Positions 15,869 through 20,828 of a stretch of 20,828 bases of DNA are shown here, in pieces. Numbering within the stretch: position 1 is the first letter of the stretch; every line of letters starts with the position of its first letter. The notes under the pieces are model-generated. The model made no database searches, had not been told where the DNA came from, and saw only the letters and a program-made list of their open reading frames with translations. Both the position numbers and the translations under genes were made by a program. This stretch comes from an uncultured Rickettsiales bacterium (GTDB lineage: Bacteria; Pseudomonadota; Alphaproteobacteria; Rickettsiales; UBA1997): NCBI GenBank assembly GCA_951801155.1, contig CATOLK010000005.1, positions 1-20,828 on the forward strand. The letters are read 5' to 3'.

Positions 15869-16453
15869 TTATAACAATAATTTTAGTATTATTTTACCTA
15901 AAATAAATATTAAAGTAGTTATAAAAATTCCAAATATTCCTACTATTAGCCCAATTAAAATTATAAAGCCATCTTTATTTAAAATTCCAAACAATAGTAA
16001 TAGTAAGGAAATAGCTGGAATTGTTCCACTTAATGGAATTGGTATCATAATAATTATAGATAAAATTAACATAAATATATGCAAAAAATTAAGATACCTT
16101 TTAACAAAAAAGAATAGCATTCTATTTTTTGTTTTGGATTCAAGTTTTATAATTATTGGTAATATTTTTTCAATTAAACTAATTAAAGTTTGCTTTTTTA
16201 TTGATAAATCTCTTATTATTTTTGGTAAAAGTATTATTTTTCTCCTTAAAATAATTTGAACTGATATATATATATTTATTATACCAAAAAAAAATGCAAA
16301 AATAAAAGGTAAAAATGAAAAAATTGTAATTATTATAAGTAAAAAATAGGCATTTTTATCGTTTTTGTTTAAAATATTTTCTATACTAACTTTACCTTCT
16401 ATATCAGTATTTATATTTTTTAATTCATTCAATAAATCACTAGTTTTTTTCAT
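15869..16453 (-). CDS. ExoD-family membrane protein
   Basis: The 194-residue protein has a short polar N-terminus (SDLLNELKNI), then hydrophobic segments at about 33-68, 122-142, 145-160 and 165-190, separated by a basic stretch (about 69-118). The motif PIPLSGTIPAISLLLLLFG near 139-157 is typical of the ExoD family, named from a rhizobial gene involved in exopolysaccharide production and alkali tolerance; the biochemical role is not known. The ATG lies 7 nt after the rimM stop, so the two are probably cotranscribed. Confidence 0.75.
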   Translation of the reverse strand: MKKTSDLLNELKNINTDIEGKVSIENILNKNDKNAYFLLIIITIFSFLPFIFAFFFGIINIYISVQIILRRKIILLPKIIRDLSIKKQTLISLIEKILPIIIKLESKTKNRMLFFFVKRYLNFLHIFMLILSIIIMIPIPLSGTIPAISLLLLLFGILNKDGFIILIGLIVGIFGIFITTLIFILGKIILKLLL

Positions 16454-16460
16454 AATAAAC

Positions 16461-16955
16461 CTATATATATTTTGGTAAATTTATATATACTACACCATCT
16501 CTTATTTCTTTAACAAAATCGTCATTAAAAGGAATTGATTCCAGTTTGTTGTTATCCCATCGGATTTCTATAACATCACTGGCCCCATAATTGTATAAAT
16601 TTTCTACTTTTCCAATTTTTCCTTCTCCATTAACTTTCATTCCTATCAAATCATTTATATATATTTCATCTTCCTCGAGTTCTTTTAATTCATTTCTATC
16701 AACAAATAATTCTAAGTCTCTATATTTTCTAGCTTCTTCAACAGAATCAATACCTTTAAATTTTGCTAAAAATGTGTCTCTTTTACTTGTTAAACCAACT
16801 TTTTTGCATTCCATAAAATTATTATTTTTATCGTAAAGCTTATATTGAAAGATTTCTTCTGGGTTTTCTGCATAACTCAATAATTTTACATTACCATTCA
16901 AATTGTGTGTTGTTAGTATTTTACCGATTAAAAAGTTATTTTTTGAATTGCTCAT
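16461..16955 (-). CDS. rimM: ribosome maturation factor RimM
   Basis: RimM binds ribosomal protein S19 and helps assemble the head of the 30S subunit. The 164-residue product has the usual length. The N-terminal RimM barrel (about 8-90) shows IGKILTTHNLNGNVKL and VEEARKYRDLELFV; the C-terminal PRC-barrel (about 95-164) shows EIYINDLIGMKV, GKVENLYNYGASDVIEI, a PFNDDFV stretch and a final VYINLPKYI. In many bacteria rimM sits in rpsP-rimM-trmD-rplS; here it stands apart from those genes and leads into the ExoD-family gene after 7 nt. Confidence 0.92.
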   Translation of the reverse strand: MSNSKNNFLIGKILTTHNLNGNVKLLSYAENPEEIFQYKLYDKNNNFMECKKVGLTSKRDTFLAKFKGIDSVEEARKYRDLELFVDRNELKELEEDEIYINDLIGMKVNGEGKIGKVENLYNYGASDVIEIRWDNNKLESIPFNDDFVKEIRDGVVYINLPKYI

Positions 16956-17297
16956 TTTTACATTTTGTTATTATTTTAATAAAGTTTAAAATATTTTTTG
17001 TAAAAAACAATAGATTAAGAATATAGGAGATTTATTTGCAATTTTTTACTTTTAGTTTAATCTAATACTATGGTATATTTATAGTTTTTTATTATTTATA
17101 TATACTTTAGTTATTTTGTATAAATATTGGATTTGTTATTATTTATTTTTTTTAAATTTCATTTGTTTACGTTAGCAAAAATTCATCAAAAGAAAAATCA
17201 AGATTAATAAAATTTACATTTATAAATTTCCAAGTTATCATACCGATAATATAGATTATCAAACTTGATATAAAAAGTTTTTTCTTTAGAACTATTT
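16956..17297. other. 342-nt intergenic region between ruvA and rimM
   Basis: No gene or tRNA is visible. A nested inverted repeat lies near the ruvA end: outer arms CAAGTT (17231-17236) and AACTTG (17262-17267) enclose GATAAT (17245-17250) and ATTATC (17255-17260). An alternative pairing of TTATC (17235-17239) with GATAA (17245-17249) competes with the inner stem. It may help end the ruvA transcript, but no clear T run follows on the minus strand. Confidence 0.4.
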
Positions 17298-17921
17298 TTA
17301 TACAAAATTATTTATTTTTTTTAAACTCTCTGTTATTACACTTTCTAAAGTTAGATATGGCTTATCAATAACAATTTTTACAACTATATTTCTTATAGTA
17401 TTTTTTTGGTAACCAAGACCTTCCAAAGCTAGAATAGCATCATCTATTATCTTTTGATTATCTTTAATTTCTTCTGTAGAATCAATGATATTTATATTTT
17501 TTATACCATCAAATCCTTTAACCATTTGACTATTCTGCAATTCATGTATAATTCTAACAGCAACTTTTGGTCCAATACCAGAAGCTCTACAAAATACTTT
17601 ACTATCATTATTAACTATAGCTGCAATAATTTCATTTGGTGTAGAAATACTCATTATTTTTAAAGCAACTTTTGGACCAACTCCACTTACTTTACAGAGA
17701 GTATTAAAACATTCTTGTTCTTCAATCGTATTAAAACCAAAAAGAGTTATAGAGTCTTCTTTAACAATAGTTTCAATTAGTAAACTTATTTTATTTTTAT
17801 TATTGTGTAAAATATTTAACACTTTTGCTGAACAAAAAATTTTATAACCAACATCATTAACATTTAATATTATAAAATCTTCTGTTTCAATTTCAACAAA
17901 TCCAGTTAGTTTTCCTATCAT
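17298..17921 (-). CDS. ruvA: Holliday junction DNA helicase subunit RuvA
   Basis: RuvA binds four-way junctions as a tetramer and loads the RuvB motor for branch migration. The 207-residue product is of normal length. It has the N-terminal OB domain (about 1-63, starting MIGKLTGFVEI), two helix-hairpin-helix motifs (VSGVGPKVALKIMS near 78-91 and ASGIGPKVAVRIIHEL near 113-128), a linker, and the C-terminal RuvB-contacting three-helix domain (DAILALEGLGYQKNTIRNIV, near 160-180). No ruvB or ruvC is adjacent. The start lies 13 nt after the stop of the SH3-like gene, so it is the last gene of the frr-uppS operon. Confidence 0.94.
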   Translation of the reverse strand: MIGKLTGFVEIETEDFIILNVNDVGYKIFCSAKVLNILHNNKNKISLLIETIVKEDSITLFGFNTIEEQECFNTLCKVSGVGPKVALKIMSISTPNEIIAAIVNNDSKVFCRASGIGPKVAVRIIHELQNSQMVKGFDGIKNINIIDSTEEIKDNQKIIDDAILALEGLGYQKNTIRNIVVKIVIDKPYLTLESVITESLKKINNFV

Positions 17922-17934
17922 AAATTAAAAATTA

Positions 17935-18390
17935 TTAATAACTTTCATCATAACCCCAAATAGTATTTTTATCAAACCAACCTTTTATTTTTTTAATTTT
18001 TACTTTACATCTATTTTCTTTACATTTTAATAATTTTGCTATAACATTTTTTTCAACTCTATACATAGGGTAAGCTTCTTTATTATAATTTGAATATAGC
18101 AATTGTATATCGTTTAAAGTTATAATTGTTCTGGCTTTAGATAATAATTGTTCACTTATCCAACCACTATCTCCATCTTTATCAATAATTTTAAACCAAT
18201 TATCGTATTCACCAACAATTTTTACTGGCATAAATCTCAATTTATAGGTATAGAGTATTGAAAAATCTTTATTCGGTCCACTTCTTAAATTAACTTTATT
18301 TGGTTTTAAAGACATATAAGCAATTTCTTTTGAAAAAGCATTATTTAAAAAATTTAACAAAATAATAGTAATTAAAAGTATTTTTTTCAT
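17935..18390 (-). CDS. secreted SH3-like domain protein
   Basis: The 151-residue product opens with a signal peptide (MKKILLITIILLNFLNNAFS). Two bacterial SH3-like units follow: the first at about 28-85 (PNKVNLRSGPNKDFSILYTY, then GEYDNWFKI and GDSGWI), the second at about 90-147, ending IKGWFDKNTIWGYDE. The NLRSGP and WF-to-W pattern matches the periplasmic SH3-like proteins common in Alphaproteobacteria, which probably bind the cell wall. Its ATG shares one base with the stop codon of the cdsA-like gene (TAATG), so the two are translationally coupled. Confidence 0.8.
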   Translation of the reverse strand: MKKILLITIILLNFLNNAFSKEIAYMSLKPNKVNLRSGPNKDFSILYTYKLRFMPVKIVGEYDNWFKIIDKDGDSGWISEQLLSKARTIITLNDIQLLYSNYNKEAYPMYRVEKNVIAKLLKCKENRCKVKIKKIKGWFDKNTIWGYDESY

Positions 18391-19061
18391 TATTTAATAA
18401 AATTAATTAACATTAAAAATGTTACAAAAGTAACTGTAAAAATCAAATTGTTGTAGTTATAAATCAAATATTTATTGTATTTATTTTCCTCTACATTATC
18501 TATATATATTTTAATTTTATCAAATAATTTTTCCTGTAAATTTATTAAAATAGTCAAAATAATATTTATAATTACAAATAAAATAATTTTCTGTTTTAAC
18601 AATAAAGCGGAAATTAAACCTATAAATATTCCTACTGGTAAAGATCCTATATAATTAATTAAAACATTTTTTCCTGTAAAAATAACATTTTCTAAAGTGT
18701 TTTTAAACATAAAAATAGAAATCTTAACAGAAATAATTAATAAAAATAACCATAACAGAATATCAATTGATTTTTCCACAATTGTTATATAAATAAGTGA
18801 ATAACTTGGTATTAAAACATATAAATATTTTAATTTTTTATATTCTTCTACATTTTTAAATACAATTTTAGTTAATAAAATTACCAAATTTATAATTAAA
18901 AATATAAACAAGTTTTTAGAAAAAAATACAGCAAAATAAAAAATAACAGAAAATATAAAGAAATTTATTATATCTTTATCTACAATATTTCCAATTTTTA
19001 TTTGATTGATAATTGATTTAAAACTATTAATCAATTTATCTTTTAGCTTTTCTTTCTCCAT
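18390..19061 (-). CDS. CdsA-like membrane protein lacking the CdsA signature
   Basis: The gene sits where cdsA (phosphatidate cytidylyltransferase, CTP plus phosphatidate to CDP-diacylglycerol) follows uppS in many bacteria. The product has about six hydrophobic segments, like a short CdsA. However, the C-terminal CdsA signature is not recognisable: there is no GDL, KR...KD, PGHGG or DR-D pattern where LQEKLFDKIKIYIDN and what follows now stand. I chose the ATG at 19061 (223 residues) because AGGA precedes it by nine bases. A longer frame from 19118 would overlap uppS by 83 nt instead of 26. It is either a degenerate or very divergent CdsA or an unrelated membrane protein; a working CdsA may be elsewhere. 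Confidence 0.6.
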   Translation of the reverse strand: MEKEKLKDKLINSFKSIINQIKIGNIVDKDIINFFIFSVIFYFAVFFSKNLFIFLIINLVILLTKIVFKNVEEYKKLKYLYVLIPSYSLIYITIVEKSIDILLWLFLLIISVKISIFMFKNTLENVIFTGKNVLINYIGSLPVGIFIGLISALLLKQKIILFVIINIILTILINLQEKLFDKIKIYIDNVEENKYNKYLIYNYNNLIFTVTFVTFLMLINFIK

Positions 19062-19773
19062 AAGTTCGTTTCCTGTGTTTAAAATTATTAATTGCCAAAT
19101 CCAATGCTTTTTCATCAAAATCTGGCCATAAAGTATCAGTAAAATACAATTCAGAATAACTAACTTCCCATAACAAAAAATTACTCAACCTTAAATCGCC
19201 ACCTGTTCTTATAACTAAGTCTGGATAAATTATTTCTTCGTTATATAAATATTTTTTAAATATATTTTCATCTAAATCGTTAATATCTAAAATTCCATTT
19301 TTAACATCTTTAACTATTTTTTTAGTTGCGTCTACAATCTCTTTCCTACCACCATAACCAAAAGCTACATTAAAATATAAACCATCATTATTTTCAGTTT
19401 CCTTTTCAATATTTCTTATATTTTGTATTATTTTTTTATCCAAACCTTCCAAACAACCAATAACTTTTAATTTTACATTATTAGTTTTAAACTCATTTTT
19501 ATTTTTTTCAAGATAAAATTTCAATAATCTAATTATAGAATTAACTTCAGCTTTTGGTCTTTTCCAATTTTCAGTAGAAAAAGCATAGACGGTTAAAGAT
19601 TTTATTCCTATTTTTTTACTATATTGAAGAATCTTTATTAGATTTTCAGCACCTTGCTTATGGCCATATCTTATTTCGAAACCACGTTTTTGAGCCCATC
19701 TACCATTACCATCCATAATTATGGCAACACTTTCAGGAAAATTTTCTTTTAAACCGTCAATTTTTTGATCCAT
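19036..19773 (-). CDS. uppS: isoprenyl transferase (undecaprenyl diphosphate synthase)
   Basis: UppS condenses isopentenyl diphosphate onto farnesyl diphosphate with cis geometry to give the C55 carrier lipid for peptidoglycan and other envelope polymers. The 245-residue product has the canonical features: MDGNGRWA with catalytic Asp21, GHKQGAENL, VYAFSTENWKRP, FGYGGRKEI and the C-terminal RTGGDLRLSNFLLWEVSYSE. It starts 7 nt after the frr stop and overlaps the cdsA-like gene by 26 nt, the classical frr-uppS-cdsA order. Together with the Ddl-like and NlpC/P60 proteins it implies that peptidoglycan precursors are still made. Confidence 0.95.
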   Translation of the reverse strand: MDQKIDGLKENFPESVAIIMDGNGRWAQKRGFEIRYGHKQGAENLIKILQYSKKIGIKSLTVYAFSTENWKRPKAEVNSIIRLLKFYLEKNKNEFKTNNVKLKVIGCLEGLDKKIIQNIRNIEKETENNDGLYFNVAFGYGGRKEIVDATKKIVKDVKNGILDINDLDENIFKKYLYNEEIIYPDLVIRTGGDLRLSNFLLWEVSYSELYFTDTLWPDFDEKALDLAINNFKHRKRTYGERKAKR

Positions 19774-19780
19774 TTTATAC

Positions 19781-20332
19781 TTAAATAGTCAATAATTCTT
19801 TTTCTTTAATTTCAACTGCATCATCACAATTTTTACAATGTTTATCAGTTAAATTTTGAACTTCTTTTTCTGTATCTTTAATTAAATCTTCGCTGAATTC
19901 CTTTTTAAATTTTTTAATGGATTCCAAAGAATCTTTTCTAATATTTCTTATAGCAATTTTTTTATCTTCACCATATTTTTTTGCTATTTTACACATTTCT
20001 TTTCTTCTTTCTTCACTTAATTTTGGAATACTAATTCTTATACCCATTCCATCCACTACAGGATTTAAACCTAAATTTGCCGCTGTTATTCCTTTTTCAA
20101 CTTTTGTTACAAGACCTTTATCCCATACTTGAATAAATAAAGTTGAAGAATCCGTTGCAGATACGTTGGCAACTTGTTTTAAAGGAACTATAGCTCCTCC
20201 GTAGGATTCAACTCTTACTGGATCTAACAAAGATGGATTTGCCCTTCCAGTACTTATAGTTGCTAAATCTTTATGAAGTGATTCAACTGCTTTTTGCATT
20301 AAATCTTCTGCTTTTTGTAAAATTTCTTGCAT
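19781..20332 (-). CDS. frr: ribosome recycling factor
   Basis: RRF acts with EF-G to split ribosomes after termination. The 183-residue product has the family length and conserved blocks: ATISTGRANPSLLDPVRVES near the N-terminus, then WDKGLVTKVEKGI, NPVVDGMGIRI, PKLSEERRKEM and IRNIRKDS. The tail is slightly unusual, with two Cys in DKHCKNCDD. The ATG at 20332 is backed by AGAGGT four bases upstream, a good ribosome-binding site. The gene normally next to it, pyrH, is absent; a 100-residue protein of unknown function precedes it by 17 nt. Confidence 0.96.
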   Translation of the reverse strand: MQEILQKAEDLMQKAVESLHKDLATISTGRANPSLLDPVRVESYGGAIVPLKQVANVSATDSSTLFIQVWDKGLVTKVEKGITAANLGLNPVVDGMGIRISIPKLSEERRKEMCKIAKKYGEDKKIAIRNIRKDSLESIKKFKKEFSEDLIKDTEKEVQNLTDKHCKNCDDAVEIKEKELLTI

Positions 20333-20349
20333 ATTACCTCTAGTAGTTA

Positions 20350-20652
20350 TTATTTATCTTTGTAAACATCGTATAATTTGTTTTTGTACACATACATATA
20401 ATCTAAAAATTTATCTAAAATAGCGATTATTTCGTTTTTTAAAATATTATTACTTTGATCTTTTAAAAAAACAATATATTTTTCCATTAAAGTATCAGCG
20501 GTTTTTTTGATTTCGTCGACAACTGGCATTAGAACATCAAATTTTATACTTTTGTCTATATCGTCTAGTTTTAATATTTCTTGTTTGATTTTTTCCGATA
20601 TATCATAGTATAAAATTATCTTTTCATAAATGTTTTTTTCTTCCGTTATCAT
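20350..20652 (-). CDS. small helical protein of unknown function, first gene of the frr operon
   Basis: I do not recognise this 100-residue protein. It has no signal peptide or membrane segment and looks wholly alpha-helical, with heptad-like Ile/Leu spacing (IYEKIILYYDISEKIKQEIL, LMPVVDEIKKTADTLMEKY) and about equal Lys and Asp/Glu. It begins 30 nt downstream of the -10 of a candidate promoter and ends 17 nt before frr, so it is probably cotranscribed. It occupies the place where pyrH is usually found but shows no UMP-kinase motif and is far too short for it. Confidence 0.65.
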   Translation of the reverse strand: MITEEKNIYEKIILYYDISEKIKQEILKLDDIDKSIKFDVLMPVVDEIKKTADTLMEKYIVFLKDQSNNILKNEIIAILDKFLDYMYVYKNKLYDVYKDK

Positions 20653-20676
20653 CGTTGTTTTTTTATGGTTAGTTGA

Positions 20677-20704
20677 ATTTTAAAGTATTTGATTAAAAAA
20701 TCAA
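20677..20704 (-). promoter_or_regulatory. candidate promoter of the frr-uppS-ruvA operon
   Basis: On the minus strand TTGATT (20699-20704), a 16-nt spacer and TAAAAT (20677-20682) match nine of twelve consensus bases. They lie in the 77-nt gap between the transposase stop and the 100-residue gene. The -35 is part of a perfect TTGATT-TTTT-AATCAA hairpin (20689-20704). Confidence 0.5.
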
Positions 20705-20729
20705 TATGCTTTTTCATGATTGTATAGGT

Positions 20730-20828
20730 TCACCCAGCTTGAGATAAAAACCTCTTTTCTTTTTCTCTCTCAGAATACTCCATAGGACTTAAATAGTCAA
20801 TAGATGAATGTGGTCTTTTATTATTATA
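20730..20828 (-). mobile_element. IS3-type transposase, C-terminal fragment (continues past window)
   Basis: The minus strand is open from the window edge to TGA at 20730-20732, giving 32 residues. The sequence begins YNNKRPHSSIDYLSPMEYSE and ends in SQAG, which is the conserved end of the integrase-core domain in IS3-family and related transposases (YNxxRPHSSxxYLSPxE). The rest of the element lies beyond the right edge, so I cannot say whether it is intact. The insertion-sequence end should fall within roughly 20 bases below 20730, but I could not identify its inverted repeat without the other end. Confidence 0.85.

Noticed and set aside
16591..16836. 81-codon plus-strand ORF antisense to rimM; similar antisense frames at 8943-9128, 17454-17663 and 19917-20132.
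   Set aside because: All lie wholly inside well-identified genes on the other strand and have low-complexity products.
19062..19118. Longer N-terminus for the cdsA-like gene starting at 19118.
   Set aside because: It would overlap uppS by 83 nt, its first residues mirror the uppS frame, and a ribosome-binding site precedes the ATG at 19061 instead.
1..20828. tRNA genes, rRNA or a CRISPR array.
   Set aside because: I found no cloverleaf with a T-loop GGTTC-type motif in a suitable setting, no rRNA-like GC-rich stretch, and no regularly spaced repeats with unique spacers. The GGTTCACCC at 20728 belongs to the transposase end.

Overview
The window is extremely AT-rich (roughly three quarters A+T by eye, with long A/T homopolymers). 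It carries a reduced bacterial housekeeping set beside proteins of the kind found in bacteria that live inside eukaryotic cells. The frr-uppS-cdsA-like order, an SH3-like periplasmic protein of a family common in Alphaproteobacteria, an ExoD-family membrane protein, ankyrin repeats and two proteins ending in a eukaryotic CaaX box together suggest an intracellular alphaproteobacterium (Rickettsiales/Holosporales-like). This is inference; no rRNA is present to place it.

Layout. 1-960 (-) is a partial KAP-family P-loop NTPase running off the left edge. 1413-3917 (+) is an unusual fusion of a ribbon-helix-helix-like N-terminus to two complete D-Ala-D-Ala-ligase-like ATP-grasp units. 3918-9480 (+) looks like a host-interaction patch: an 1156-residue ankyrin protein with a possible CE-clan cysteine enzyme motif near its C-terminus, a 150-residue acidic protein ending in CLLI, a GC-elevated intergenic island with strong hairpins, and a small outer-membrane beta-barrel protein. 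9688-14051 (+) holds pheT (without pheS), an NlpC/P60-SH3 peptidoglycan hydrolase whose start overlaps the pheT stop, and a HAD-family hydrolase. 14052-15093 has no gene, but it contains a near-consensus promoter, a 314-nt tract with no G at all, and a perfect hairpin terminator, which together form a possible noncoding transcription unit.

15094-20652 is all on the minus strand: a second CLLI-ending ankyrin-like protein, an ExoD-family protein, rimM, then a compact operon read from right to left (100-aa unknown, frr, uppS, degenerate cdsA-like, SH3-like, ruvA) with gaps of 17 nt or less and two overlaps. The right edge (20730-20828) is the C-terminal end of an IS3-type transposase.

Functionally, Ddl-like ligases, UppS and the NlpC/P60 enzyme indicate that peptidoglycan precursor synthesis and remodelling are kept. 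PheT, Frr, RimM and RuvA are core translation and repair genes. The ankyrin/CaaX proteins are best read as candidate secreted effectors. The most unusual observations are the paired CLLI proteins, the RHH-Ddl-Ddl fusion, the possible cysteine-enzyme motif of the ankyrin protein, and the G-free promoter-to-terminator unit.
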